64,000 nucleotides of DNA from Pseudobutyrivibrio ruminis HUN009 (GCF_000703005.1 NZ_JNLH01000001.1:2535001-2599000); one strand, 5' to 3'; numbered from the stretch's first letter, positions 28,053 to 36,486 are shown. Notes: generated by a model from the letters alone, not told the origin. Made by a program: numbers and translations.

Positions 28053-29825
28053 CTATAGTGAGAATTCTAAACGCTCAAGTCGTTGTAGCTTCTTCTTTCC
28101 TTCCACTAAGCTCTTTAAATCTGCACCGTTTTTCTGTGCAAGCTCCAGTGAATGTTTTTTTATTCTAAGCAAAGTTTCTTTTAATGCTTTGCTAAGATCC
28201 GTATTGTCTGTAAGTTCTCCAACAGTTGTATTGAATAGAGCGGCAACTACTCGCCTATCCTCGTCTTCCATAAACAAATCAACTATTCGAGCGGTATCAA
28301 CAGCATTGCCGTCGGCAAGATATTTGAATACCTCTGTTGCTACCTGTTTGTAAACACCTTCTTCGAAATCGTCAGGTGTTACATACTCCTGTATCTTTCC
28401 ATATATGCTTGTATCTTCTACAAGCCAGGTAAGAAGTAAACGCTGTGACATTTTCATGCCGTCGTCCTTTGGCTTTGGAGTACTTCGGCGCTCGGAATCT
28501 CTGTTTTGTGTCTGGTTCTTTGCTGTAATTCCAGATTGTCCAAGCTCGATAATATATTTGCCAAGAGCTTCACGAGGTATGTTGAAACGAGCCGCCACTG
28601 ATTCAGTGTAGTTCTCTCTTTCAAGCTGAGTCGGAAACTCTGTAACAATCATTCTTGCAACTTCTTTTTGGAAGTCGGACTTTTTTTCAGGATCAGTCAA
28701 ATCGTAATTCTTTTCAAGCATTCTCACCTGATACATAAAGCTATTTTCCGCATTCTGAATACGTTTTTCGTATTCCTCTGCTCCTAAGGCTTTAATAAAT
28801 TCATCAGGATCCTTGTATGGTGACATATTGATGACCCTACATGAAATACCTGCATTTTTGAGAATTGGGATTGCTCGAAGTGCAGCCTTTTGACCTGCCC
28901 CATCTGAATCATAGCTGAGATATACGTCTTTGACATATCGCTTCAGCATGCCGGCATGGCCTTCTGTAAGAGCCGTACCAAGTGAGGCAACTGCATTATC
29001 GAATCCTGCCTGATGCAAAGATATAACGTCCATATAGCCTTCGCATAGAATGAACTGCTGACGCCTTGTTTTTCTGGCAAAGTATAAGCCAAACAAGGTC
29101 TTAGACTTATTGAATATCTCTGTCTCAGGAGAGTTAAGATATTTTGGCTCGCCATCCCCCATAACTCGTCCACCAAAGGCAACAACCTTGCCATTGGCAT
29201 CGAAAATAGGAAACATGGCACGATTCCAAAATTTATCGTGACCACCGCGTTTTTCATCGATGGTTATAAGACCACAATCCTTTAAAATCTCATCCTCGTA
29301 TCCTTTACCTCGAAGGTATTTGTATAAGGAATCAGAATATTTGCTGGTGCACCCCAAACCGAATTTATGAAGTGTATCAGCTGTAAGCTCTCTCTTGGTG
29401 AAGTAGGCCATTGCCTGCTCCCCTTCTTTAGAACGAAGCATCTTATAGTAATAGCCTGCAGCTTCTTTATTTATTTCAAATAAACGACTGCGTCTGTCGG
29501 CCCTTTGCCTCTCCTGGTAGGTCATTTCCCTCTGAGGAAGGGTAACACCACATTTAGGAGCAAGTTCTTCGATAGCTTCTTTGAAAGTCATGTTTTCATA
29601 GTTCATAAGGAAGCTGAAAACATTTCCTCCGGCTCCACATCCAAAGCAATAATACATCTGCTTTTGTGGGCTTACCGAGAATGAGCCTGTTTTTTCATTA
29701 TGAAAGGGACAAAGTCCAAAATACTGGCTGCCCTTTTTTTGAAGGTTAACATATTGAGAAATAACATCGACTATGTCAGTTCTGGTTCTGACTTCCTCGA
29801 CGATTTCATCTGAATAATAAGGCAT
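28053..29825 (-). CDS. dnaG: DNA primase
   Basis: A 590-residue bacterial primase: CHC2 zinc finger (CPFHNEKTGS...CFGCGAGG, ~39-65), catalytic core with the TOPRIM EGYMDVI (~265), and a C-terminal helicase-binding region. It makes the RNA primers for replication. It is followed by rpoD and preceded by the dGTPase gene on the same strand. Confidence 0.97.
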   Translation of the reverse strand: MPYYSDEIVEEVRTRTDIVDVISQYVNLQKKGSQYFGLCPFHNEKTGSFSVSPQKQMYYCFGCGAGGNVFSFLMNYENMTFKEAIEELAPKCGVTLPQREMTYQERQRADRRSRLFEINKEAAGYYYKMLRSKEGEQAMAYFTKRELTADTLHKFGLGCTSKYSDSLYKYLRGKGYEDEILKDCGLITIDEKRGGHDKFWNRAMFPIFDANGKVVAFGGRVMGDGEPKYLNSPETEIFNKSKTLFGLYFARKTRRQQFILCEGYMDVISLHQAGFDNAVASLGTALTEGHAGMLKRYVKDVYLSYDSDGAGQKAALRAIPILKNAGISCRVINMSPYKDPDEFIKALGAEEYEKRIQNAENSFMYQVRMLEKNYDLTDPEKKSDFQKEVARMIVTEFPTQLERENYTESVAARFNIPREALGKYIIELGQSGITAKNQTQNRDSERRSTPKPKDDGMKMSQRLLLTWLVEDTSIYGKIQEYVTPDDFEEGVYKQVATEVFKYLADGNAVDTARIVDLFMEDEDRRVVAALFNTTVGELTDNTDLSKALKETLLRIKKHSLELAQKNGADLKSLVEGKKKLQRLERLEFSL

Positions 29826-29847
29826 GTATTCTCCCTAAAATATAATA

Positions 29848-30864
29848 TTAGAATCCATCAACGACCCATGCTTTTGGCATGAAGTATTCATTAAACTTTG
29901 TAATGCAATACTGATCGGTCATTCCGGAGATGTAATCGCAAATAATTCTTTCCTGGCTTTCGCCCTCATCCTCCATGGCACGATAGCGAGTAGGCAATTC
30001 TTCGAAATGCTCTGTGTAATACATATACAACTCACGAATCATTCGCTTTGCCTTAACCTCTTCTGTCTTTGCCACAGAATCCTTGTAAACATTTGCAAAC
30101 ATGAATTTACGAAGCTCTGCCATAGCCTGCTCGATTTCAGGAGACATCTTTATAACAGGACTGTCAGTGCTTTCTATAATAACGTCGTGAATAAGAGTAT
30201 CCAATCTGACTGCTGAAGTCATACCAAGAGTCTTGCGAATCTCCATTGGAATACTTTCTTCTGTGAGGATGTGCGCACGAATGGCATCATCTATATCACT
30301 GTTTACATATGCAATCTTGTCTGAAAGGCGAACGATTTGACCTTCTGGTGTGGCTGGATGACCGCTTGTCTGGTGATTGCGAATTCCATCCCTGACTTCC
30401 CAGGTAAGATTAAGTCCCTGACCGCCTTTTTCAAGCTTTTCAACAATGCGCACACTCTGCTCTGAGTGCACAAAACCAGTAGAACACATTTCATTTAGCT
30501 GAGCTTCGCCAGCATGTCCAAATGGTGTGTGTCCTAAATCATGCCCTAATGCAATAGCTTCTACCAAATCCTCATTGAGACGTAAAGCCTTTGCAATAGT
30601 TCTGGCATTCTGTGAAACTTCTAGAGTATGAGATAATCTTGTTCTGTAATGATCACCCTGAGGAGTAAGAAAGACCTGTGTCTTATTCTTCAAACGGCGA
30701 AATGCCTTACTGTGAAGAATTCTATCTCTATCCCTCTGAAACAGAGGTCTGATATCACACTGTGGCTCGTCTTTTTCTCGGCCACGTGAATTTTCATTGA
30801 GTGTGGCATAAGGGCTAAGAGTTTCCCTCTCCATCTGCTCAATCATCTCTCGAATTGTGCCCAT
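29848..30864 (-). CDS. dgt: Deoxyguanosinetriphosphate triphosphohydrolase-like protein
   Basis: A 338-residue HD-domain phosphohydrolase of the dGTPase type. The histidine motif RLSHTLEV (~68), the HD doublet in GHDLGHTPFGHAGE (~105-118) and later conserved HQTSGHP are present. It would convert dNTPs to deoxynucleoside and tripolyphosphate, controlling dNTP pools. Start at 30864, preceded by AGGGGGAC; the ATG at 30885 lacks one. It heads the dnaG-rpoD cluster. Confidence 0.9.
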   Translation of the reverse strand: MGTIREMIEQMERETLSPYATLNENSRGREKDEPQCDIRPLFQRDRDRILHSKAFRRLKNKTQVFLTPQGDHYRTRLSHTLEVSQNARTIAKALRLNEDLVEAIALGHDLGHTPFGHAGEAQLNEMCSTGFVHSEQSVRIVEKLEKGGQGLNLTWEVRDGIRNHQTSGHPATPEGQIVRLSDKIAYVNSDIDDAIRAHILTEESIPMEIRKTLGMTSAVRLDTLIHDVIIESTDSPVIKMSPEIEQAMAELRKFMFANVYKDSVAKTEEVKAKRMIRELYMYYTEHFEELPTRYRAMEDEGESQERIICDYISGMTDQYCITKFNEYFMPKAWVVDGF

Positions 30865-31354
30865 TTTGTCCCCCTTTTTATGCATAAAACGACACCTCTA
30901 AAATACATATTACATACAAAAAAAGGATATCCTTTTTTAATTTTTACAAAATGGGATTATTTTACTGGCTACCGTTCAACGTTCCTTACTAATCTAGCTC
31001 CATTTATAACAAAAAATCCAAATCCTACGGTTGATATTCTAAAACTATAATTTCAACCGTAGAAAAATATGAATTTCAACCCCTAGTGTGTATTATCTTG
31101 CTAAAATGATTGAAATATTATTAATTTTATTAGACTAATCACTAAATATGAGGACATACCCAAAGAGCACTAAGCATAATTCTTTCGAACCTAGTCAAAT
31201 TCTACGGTTCAAAATGCGTTTTTTGAATATAACACGTAGGTTTTCTCTTTTGCCATTAAAAGTTATGCCACACCACCTTCGAAGTTACTAAATCGTTATT
31301 TCTATCTGATTTCCCTCTATAGCAATGATGCAGCAATAATCCATATCCATATAA
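30865..31354. other. AT-rich gene-free stretch with a terminator-like hairpin
   Basis: About 490 bp without a supportable gene. At 31025-31062 a 10-bp perfect stem (CTACGGTTGA and TCAACCGTAG, 18-nt loop) is followed on the minus strand by a T-rich tract, so it may end transcripts from the GNAT gene. The motif TCTACGGTT recurs at 31201. A short perfect palindrome with GGATATCC at its centre lies at ~30920-30937. Nothing else is recognised. Confidence 0.5.
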
Positions 31355-31873
31355 TCATCCAAGTTGCAATTCAAATATTCCACCATCAAAATAAATATCT
31401 TTTCCCTCTGAATCTTTATAAAAAGATACTTTCTCAGCTCCTACCTGCTTAAAACCTACCGAGTTTAATAATCTGATTGATGGTATATTTTTTATTGCCG
31501 TTCCCGCTACTAATCTACTAGCACCAATATCGCGCAGATAAGCAATTACACCTAAAACACTTTCCTTTGCATAGCCCTGTCCATGATATTTTGAATGAAA
31601 ACAATATCCTATTTCATAAGCATCAACGCATCGATTACAGGAAATGTATCCAATAATTTCGTCTTGTAAACAGACTGCAAAGAAAATGTGATTATAATAT
31701 TCTGCTTCGCGCCCCCATCTTGCAATTCTATTGGTAACAGATAAATCATCAAGTTCTTTTATATTATCATACTGAGCATATGGCGAAACGGCCTCATCTT
31801 CCCATATTCTCTGAATTGCTTTCCAATCCTCTTTCTTTACTCGTCTTAATAATAAACGCTTTGTCTTAATCAT
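31355..31873 (-). CDS. GNAT N-acetyltransferase (RimJ/RimL type)
   Basis: A 172-residue acetyltransferase with the GNAT acetyl-CoA loop region (CFHSKYHGQGYAKESVLGVI, about residues 91-110) and an N-terminal start like RimJ/RimL enzymes (MIKTKRLLLRR). It acetylates an amine: a protein N-terminus, a polyamine or a small molecule; the target is not predictable. It is a single gene. Confidence 0.85.
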   Translation of the reverse strand: MIKTKRLLLRRVKKEDWKAIQRIWEDEAVSPYAQYDNIKELDDLSVTNRIARWGREAEYYNHIFFAVCLQDEIIGYISCNRCVDAYEIGYCFHSKYHGQGYAKESVLGVIAYLRDIGASRLVAGTAIKNIPSIRLLNSVGFKQVGAEKVSFYKDSEGKDIYFDGGIFELQLG

Positions 31874-31987
31874 GTGTTGTACCTATAAACTAGAATTAAT
31901 TGATTCTATCTCAGTAAATGACCAAACATACATCCCAAAATCAAAAAAATACGCTTGAGTTGCATAGGTTACTACAAAGCATACTAT

Positions 31988-32020
31988 ATTATCCTCAATA
32001 TTCCAAATATGACTTGTATT
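31988..32020. repeat. Dispersed 33-bp repeat, copy 1
   Basis: Begins ATTATCCTCAA and continues CCAAATATGACTTGTA. It matches 33974-34006 at 30 of 33 positions in direct orientation. Read on the minus strand both copies would encode TSHIW-x2-EDN-x-V-x-F, so they may be leftovers of a duplicated coding segment. Confidence 0.75.
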
Positions 32021-32029
32021 TTTAAAGTC

Positions 32030-32065
32030 AAAAAAGCAGCAGGACACATTAAGTGTCACTGCTGC
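32030..32065 (-). terminator. Terminator of the 440-residue orphan gene
   Basis: On the minus strand GCAGCAG-(A bulge)-GACAC pairs around a 5-nt loop with GTGTCCTGCTGC and is followed by six Ts, 14 bp after the stop codon. Confidence 0.88.
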
Positions 32066-32078
32066 AATCACCTGCAAT

Positions 32079-33401
32079 TTATAACAGCTCTGCCTCTTTT
32101 TCTAATTCTGCTTTAGCTTGTTCTTCCTTAGCCGCCTCAGTTTCCTCTTTAACGCGTTCTACCATATCATCAATATCAGCATCAACTCTTGCCAAGAGTT
32201 TTTCCCATTCCTCATCAGTCATTTTACGCCAATCGCCATCTTCATCGTCCTTCTCATGGATTTTCTTATAGCTCTCAATGAGCATTTCCAAAATATCTTT
32301 TGAACCAAGTATTTCACCTGTTGATTCACGCTTATAAGAGATATCCGATTCCGAAATTGCTTCAACCCAATTGAATTTTTTCGTAGCTACCTGCTCAACA
32401 GAATCAAACTCAAACACTCCGCTTGGGTCCATATATCTATTCACCGTGTTCCAGCTTGGAAAATTACTCTTTGCTATGCCTTTTCCAATAGAATCGGCGT
32501 ACTGGCAATATGCAAACATTTCAATCGCCGTTGCACTTCTTGGATCTACTTCTGAGATATTTACATCGAAAGTCTCGCCTCCACTTGCTTCCGACATCTT
32601 CACTCTAACAATAACATCATCTGAGTCTGGATTAATAATCTGAGTTGCGGTCATTCCAAAGGCAGATCCTGGTGACAATACAAATCCAAATCCCAAATCC
32701 TTTGTCTGAAGCTCAGCTGGTTCTTCCACAACAGTATCAAGACTTACGTTGAACTTCTCCATGGTTACTCCCATAAGTGTTTCCATCAACTTATTGATAT
32801 GTGGCATGAAGTTTTCTAAGGAAAGATTTCCCATTCCAGCCTTTTCATACTTTCCCATTTCACTAGAGAAAACAGTAAGATAATCCATACTCTCGAAAAT
32901 ATCATTTACCTCAAAATCTCCCACAAACTTCATTGTCTCATCAGCAAGATTCTCAGTTTCACGAATATATGAGCATAAAGCAGCAAATTCTGTAAAATCT
33001 GCATCTGTTGGGTCAACATTATAAGGATCTATCTCTTTTTCAAATGGTTTTCCATCCTTATCTGTACCGATGGCTGTGTACTTTCTATCATCACCATTAA
33101 CATCTATTCTGATTTCAAACTGTTGCATCACGCCCTGGTAAGAAAATGCTGCAATGCCACCTTCACCTGTAGTTGTTCGCAACTCACTATTCATCACTGT
33201 TGCAGATACAATGCGAGTGTAGCTATTTCCCTTATTTTTTCCTCCATCTGTTAGTTCCTGGGTATTCAATTGTTCATCTGACGTTGTTTTCAAAGCATTT
33301 TCGAAGCTTGTATCTCTATTTGCAAAATTTGAAAAATAAAGATAACTACTTGAAATGCTACTCTGAAATAGATAATTGCTTTCTGCTAAATATTCTGCCA
33401 T
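32079..33401 (-). CDS. Uncharacterised 440-residue protein
   Basis: I do not recognise the family. The protein has no signal peptide or membrane span. Residues ~1-70 are Ser/Asn/Thr-rich. Residues ~75-110 contain a GEGGIAAFSYQGVMQQFEI segment and then a beta-rich DGKPFEKEIDPYNVDP region. Two or three more beta/alpha segments follow, and the last ~60 residues are strongly acidic and coiled (KEETEAAKEEQAKAELEKEA). AAAGGAG precedes the ATG. It forms its own transcription unit, with a terminator behind it and a strong hairpin ahead. Confidence 0.8.
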   Translation of the reverse strand: MAEYLAESNYLFQSSISSSYLYFSNFANRDTSFENALKTTSDEQLNTQELTDGGKNKGNSYTRIVSATVMNSELRTTTGEGGIAAFSYQGVMQQFEIRIDVNGDDRKYTAIGTDKDGKPFEKEIDPYNVDPTDADFTEFAALCSYIRETENLADETMKFVGDFEVNDIFESMDYLTVFSSEMGKYEKAGMGNLSLENFMPHINKLMETLMGVTMEKFNVSLDTVVEEPAELQTKDLGFGFVLSPGSAFGMTATQIINPDSDDVIVRVKMSEASGGETFDVNISEVDPRSATAIEMFAYCQYADSIGKGIAKSNFPSWNTVNRYMDPSGVFEFDSVEQVATKKFNWVEAISESDISYKRESTGEILGSKDILEMLIESYKKIHEKDDEDGDWRKMTDEEWEKLLARVDADIDDMVERVKEETEAAKEEQAKAELEKEAELL

Positions 33402-33479
33402 AAAACTCCTTTCTGCAGCTCATCTGTCAGTCAAAGCTGCTCCGCTTTCCAGAAAGGTCCAAGCGGGTTGTTGATGACT

Positions 33480-33524
33480 AAAAAAAGCACCTATCTCAAC
33501 TTCATTCCGTTGAAATAAGCGCTT
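33480..33524 (-). terminator. Strong 16-bp terminator-like hairpin
   Basis: On the minus strand AAGCGCTTATTTCAAC, an 8-nt loop and GTTGAGATAGGTGCTT pair over all 16 positions (three G-U) and are followed by a T run. It ends transcription from the zinc-ribbon gene side, or acts as a leader attenuator for the 440-residue protein gene, whose ATG is 79 bp further on. Confidence 0.8.
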
Positions 33525-33717
33525 CCCTAGCCTAGTAAAAATTCTTACGTATTGATATCGAGACTAATATCCTAATTATTAATGGACATATTTAACAAAT
33601 ATGTAGGATATTTATTTAATATAATGCTATAAATGCCTTGATTTCTTTTCCCTGCTCTAACATATCAGTCGAAATATCAATTCCATATAAGTCAGATTTT
33701 GTATCAATTTGTTGTAA

Positions 33718-33915
33718 TTACAAAATAAGATTTTGAGGATTATCAGCAACTAATTCAATGTATCCACATTTAGGACACACATAGCAAGAAACCGAACTAT
33801 TTTTTTCTGTTGCAAATAGTCCTTCTCTCTTAGTTGTTACGTATACTCCAGTACCAACTACATCTCCTTTTAATTTTGCTTTCAACATCTCCGCTTTACA
33901 TTTCATGCATTCCAT
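33718..33915 (-). CDS. Small zinc-ribbon protein
   Basis: A 65-residue protein with two CxxC knuckles (CMKC near residue 3 and CPKC near 47) spaced as in a zinc ribbon; the middle is basic and Thr/Lys-rich. The ATG is preceded by GGAGGGACATAAGT. It probably binds zinc and perhaps nucleic acid or protein; the function is unknown. A 190-bp gap separates it from the hairpin at 33480-33524. Confidence 0.7.
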   Translation of the reverse strand: MECMKCKAEMLKAKLKGDVVGTGVYVTTKREGLFATEKNSSVSCYVCPKCGYIELVADNPQNLIL

Positions 33916-33973
33916 ACTTATGTCCCTCCGTAAGATTGCGATTTATTGTATTCTTTATAGAAAAGGATACAAC

Positions 33974-34006
33974 ATTATCCTCAAAAATCCAAATATGACT
34001 TGTAAT
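33974..34006. repeat. Dispersed 33-bp repeat, copy 2
   Basis: Direct copy of 31988-32020 with three mismatches. It lies 22 bp before an old tRNA-Leu 3' scar, outside the island border. Confidence 0.75.
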
Positions 34007-34027
34007 TATTTAATTTTCTTTTCAGCT

Positions 34028-34056
34028 TGCGGAAGGCGGGGTGAGGTGGAAAAGAA
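34028..34056 (-). other. Older tRNA-Leu 3'-end scar
   Basis: Read on the minus strand, CACCCCGCCTTCCGCA matches the last bases of the tRNA-Leu gene, preceded by TTTCTTTTCCAC. The same TTTCTTTTCCAC-yy-CACCCCGCCTTCCG block follows the other tRNA-Leu(AAG) at 46588-46615. It looks like the remnant of an earlier integration or of a duplicated tRNA locus. Confidence 0.55.
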
Positions 34057-34098
34057 AGAGTAACCAGTTGATTGGTTATATATGTATTAGAGAAGAAT

Positions 34099-34130
34099 AA
34101 AAAAAAGAGCAACCAATCAATTGGTTACTC
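34099..34130 (-). terminator. Original terminator of the tRNA-Leu gene
   Basis: GAGTAACCAA, loop TTGA, TTGGTTGCTC (10-bp stem) and eight Ts on the minus strand. It stands just outside attL, where the tRNA 3' end remnant lies, so it is the terminator displaced from its tRNA by the island. Confidence 0.85.
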
Positions 34131-34139
34131 TTTCTAAAT

Positions 34140-34160
34140 ATGCGGAAGGCGGGACTTGAA
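34140..34160. other. attL of the integrated element (21-bp core)
   Basis: The 21 bases are identical to 42023-42043 and are the last 20 nt of the tRNA-Leu gene plus one flanking base (ATGCGGAAGG...GACTTGAA). The match ends sharply: GGCGC follows here, CCCGC follows at the intact tRNA. A tRNA 3' copy at one end and an intact tRNA next to the integrase at the other is the standard signature of tyrosine-recombinase integration. Confidence 0.93.
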
Positions 34161-34321
34161 GGCGCAACTACATAAGAAAAGCCTATAAAATCAAGGAGAA
34201 AAGCATGTCGGCAATGCTAGTTGTCCTTTTGGTTGCCCCTTCAATAATCGATTGCATTTTATTTTGAAAAAATATAAAATATCTTTTGTCATTAGGATTT
34301 TGACAGTGAAAATCCACCCAG

Positions 34322-34349
34322 TTGACTATTTAGAAATAGTTGATATAAT
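34322..34349 (+). promoter_or_regulatory. Promoter of candidate antitoxin RNA
   Basis: TTGACT, 16-bp spacer, TATAAT on the plus strand, facing the toxin gene. A start near 34356 would give a ~72-nt RNA ending at the shared terminator. Confidence 0.75.
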
Positions 34350-34355
34350 GAACAT

Positions 34356-34427
34356 AGGCAAAGAAATGAGATAAGAGTTTCAACAATGAAGCAAAAAAAG
34401 CTAGGAGCGGCAACTCCTAGCTTTTTT
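34356..34427 (+). ncRNA. Candidate RNA antitoxin of a type I system
   Basis: A predicted ~72-nt untranslated RNA from the promoter at 34322-34349 to the bidirectional terminator at 34393-34427. It converges on the toxin mRNA. Its terminator stem and loop contain CTAGGAGCGGCAAC (34401-34414), complementary at 12 of 14 positions to the 5' leader of the toxin mRNA (34587-34600 in plus coordinates), besides full complementarity across the shared terminator. This is the layout of the Enterococcus par (Fst) locus. Confidence 0.6.
34393..34427. terminator. Bidirectional terminator shared by toxin mRNA and antisense RNA
   Basis: GCTAGGAG, loop CGGCAA, CTCCTAGC with an A run before and a T run after, so it works in both directions. 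Confidence 0.88.
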
Positions 34428-34451
34428 CTATGCCGTTTTGGTCAAGGTGGC

Positions 34452-34559
34452 TTATACCTTAGGCTCATTGCCATTATCGTCGCCGTCGAACCATTTGCAA
34501 ATATAATAGGCTGTTATACTTGCCATAACGGAAACTAGAAATGAAATAAGAATTTCCAA
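34452..34559 (-). CDS. Candidate Fst-like type I toxin peptide
   Basis: A 35-residue peptide: MEILISFLVSVMASITAYYI, then CKWFDGDDNGNEPKV. One hydrophobic helix ends in Trp-Phe-Asp followed by an acidic polar tail, the plan of Fst/TxpA-type membrane toxins. The start is TTG, 5 nt after AAAGGGGGTG. The ribosome binding site can pair with CACCCC in the 5' leader or be enclosed by AGGCA/TGCCT, which would hold translation down. The mRNA would run from ~34600 to 34393, about 208 nt. It is too short for most gene finders. The toxin call is inference from architecture. Confidence 0.65.
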   Translation of the reverse strand: MEILISFLVSVMASITAYYICKWFDGDDNGNEPKV

Positions 34560-34616
34560 TGAGGCACCCCCTTTCTGATGCCTAGTCTAGGGGTGGCAAC
34601 GTTCACAATTATATCA
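34560..34616 (-). promoter_or_regulatory. Extended -10 promoter and structured leader of the toxin gene
   Basis: TGATATAAT (34616-34608) is an extended -10; no clear -35 is seen. The leader begins near 34601 with the 14-nt segment matching the antisense RNA (34600-34587) and contains CACCCC, able to pair with the GGGGTG of the ribosome binding site. Confidence 0.6.
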
Positions 34617-34909
34617 TAAAAAACGACATTTACTATCTCATATTTTTCAATATCAAAAATACATTATGAAATCTCATAATATTCTAAATCCCAACCAACC
34701 TTATAAATACAACATTTAGAGTGTTTTTCACTCATTCGTACTCTTATCTATATAGTATAAAAGTCAGTTAAGTTTAAGAATGATTCCGTAAAAAAAATAT
34801 TGGAAATGGAGCTTTATTTTTACTTTTTATATTTTCCAACCATATTAAAACTGAAGCGCTTCTATAAACAAAAATTAAGCTACATGATACATGGAAAGGA
34901 AATATAAAT

Positions 34910-35461
34910 ATGATAGCAAGAAAAAGAACCAAAACTAAATATAAGCAGGTTGGAACACAAGAATATATAAATAAGGATACAGGTGAACTAGTCTCACTAA
35001 AAGTAGAATCCACAGAACGCAGAGATTTCAATTTTCATAAAATTTGGCTTGCTCAATTAACTGACTCTATGGAAGGAATATTTAATCAGAAAACGAAAGT
35101 CGCTTTTTGGATATTAAATCATTTAAATCGAGAAAATCAGCTTATATATACACAAAACCAAATTGCTTCAAAGGTCAATGTCAGTATCCAAACTGTAAAT
35201 TTGACATTTAAAGAAATGATGCAAGCAGACTTAATAAGGAAAGCTAATGGAGCTTACATAGTTAATCCAGACATTGTATTTAAAGGAACAATTAATGCCC
35301 GTGAAAAAGTATGGCTCAACTATGTCGAAGGAGAAGCATACAACTCAGCAGAAAAAGCTAGAGATGATAAAACCCGACTCTCGACTTTACAAAAGCAAAT
35401 CGAAAAGCTGAAACGACAAGAGGAAACTCTTAAAGCATCAATCCAGAAAGCAGCTACCTAG
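34910..35461 (+). CDS. RepL-family plasmid replication initiator
   Basis: A 183-residue protein with the RepL winged-helix pattern: KVAFWILNHLNRENQLIYT, then a helix-turn-helix (QIASKVNVSIQTVNLTFKEM) and GAYIVNPDIVFKG, typical of replication initiators of small Firmicute plasmids such as pT48/pIM13. A basic coiled tail follows (~150-183). AAAGGAAAT precedes the ATG. On the island it may let the excised circle replicate, or serve as a relic of a plasmid ancestor. Transcription is to the right, as for the rest of the island. Confidence 0.85.
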   Translation: MIARKRTKTKYKQVGTQEYINKDTGELVSLKVESTERRDFNFHKIWLAQLTDSMEGIFNQKTKVAFWILNHLNRENQLIYTQNQIASKVNVSIQTVNLTFKEMMQADLIRKANGAYIVNPDIVFKGTINAREKVWLNYVEGEAYNSAEKARDDKTRLSTLQKQIEKLKRQEETLKASIQKAAT

Positions 35462-35606
35462 GCACTGTTTCTAAAAACATAAATCCTTTATTTACAAGGG
35501 TTTGATGTGATAATTTTAAAAAGCAATGTCCGGCTTAACATACAACTCTATGGATGATAGTATACCTATATCGACGTCGAAGATTAAAAACAAAGGAGGT
35601 CAGAAA

Positions 35607-36266
35607 ATGACTGATAAATATTTAAAAAACATGTTCACAGAATTGAGTGAACAAGACCGTTTATTCGTAGAAGGAGTAATAATAGCTACCGCATCTTTAA
35701 ATCAAGAGACATTTGGAGAGGCACTGCTGAAACTGTTTAAAGAAGTAACACTTCCAAAAGATGTTGACGCAGAGAAAATCTGCTGGAAGCTATATAGCTC
35801 CCAAATCAATAGTATTGAAGCGCTGAGACAGTTCTTCGGCGTAACGAGCTCTAGATTTAGTCTCAATAATCAATATCCTAACTATGCACTAGAAGCTGTC
35901 GAACTACTCCGAAAACTATCGGTGAATAAAGAATGTTCATTTAGAACAGAAAATCAAAAAATTGAATTCGCATCAGCAATAACAAGCATGCAGCTACATC
36001 TCCAATCCGATGAGATAGAACCTTCACTTAGTGGTGTATTTAAAAGAATTGAAGATACATTAAACATGTATAATTCTTTTGAAGTGGAAACATTACTAGC
36101 ATCTATTATTTGTCACTGGGATGTTGTGGTACAATATCCTGAAACACTAGATATCACTTGTTTAATATGCAATATCCTGCAAGATACGCATACAGAGACA
36201 CCTCGTGATACTGCAGAAACAGCATGGCTAATAAAAAGCCTTGCTGCCAACTGGGGGAATCAGTAA
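35607..36266 (+). CDS. Island protein of unknown function (219 residues)
   Basis: I do not recognise this protein. It is acidic, soluble and mostly helical, with no signal peptide and no motif I can name. The start is the ATG at 35607, 8 nt after AAAGGAGG; the frame opens earlier at 35526 but without a ribosome binding site. It follows repL by 145 bp and has its own terminator. A regulatory or accessory role in the mobile element is possible but unsupported. Confidence 0.7.
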   Translation: MTDKYLKNMFTELSEQDRLFVEGVIIATASLNQETFGEALLKLFKEVTLPKDVDAEKICWKLYSSQINSIEALRQFFGVTSSRFSLNNQYPNYALEAVELLRKLSVNKECSFRTENQKIEFASAITSMQLHLQSDEIEPSLSGVFKRIEDTLNMYNSFEVETLLASIICHWDVVVQYPETLDITCLICNILQDTHTETPRDTAETAWLIKSLAANWGNQ

Positions 36267-36293
36267 AAGGAACATCAAAAAAGAGGTTTAATC

Positions 36294-36327
36294 AAAAGCA
36301 CTGTCGACAAAAAGGACAGTGCTTTTT
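36294..36327 (+). terminator. Terminator after the 219-residue island gene
   Basis: AAAAGCACTGTC, 9-nt loop, GACAGTGC and a T run (8-12 bp stem). Confidence 0.9.
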
Positions 36328-36334
36328 CTTGATA

Positions 36335-36363
36335 TTGACACATCCCTAATAATGTTATATAAT
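36335..36363 (+). promoter_or_regulatory. Promoter of the surface protein gene
   Basis: TTGACA, 17-bp spacer, TATAAT: a consensus promoter immediately after the upstream terminator, giving a ~117-nt leader. Confidence 0.85.
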
Positions 36364-36404
36364 ACGTCAGTTTTGAGATATTACTGTTAACTTGTAACGT
36401 ATTA

Positions 36405-36427
36405 GGTTTTCGCGAAACGCGAAAACC
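36405..36427. promoter_or_regulatory. Perfect 10-bp palindrome in the leader
   Basis: GGTTTTCGCG-AAA-CGCGAAAACC, with no T run after it on either strand, so it is not a terminator. It may be an operator or an RNA hairpin controlling the surface-protein mRNA. CGCGAAAC-like sequence recurs at 37431 and (GCGAAAC) at 38251 ahead of two other island genes. Confidence 0.6.
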
Positions 36428-36486
36428 CTCAAAAAATAGAACACCGCTAATTTAATTAAAAAGAAAGAAATAAGGAGGAAAAATCA

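Noticed and set aside
31883..32077. A 64-codon open frame on the minus strand
   Set aside because: Its first codons lie in the terminator of the 440-residue gene and it has no ribosome binding site; it holds one copy of the dispersed repeat and is probably decayed sequence.
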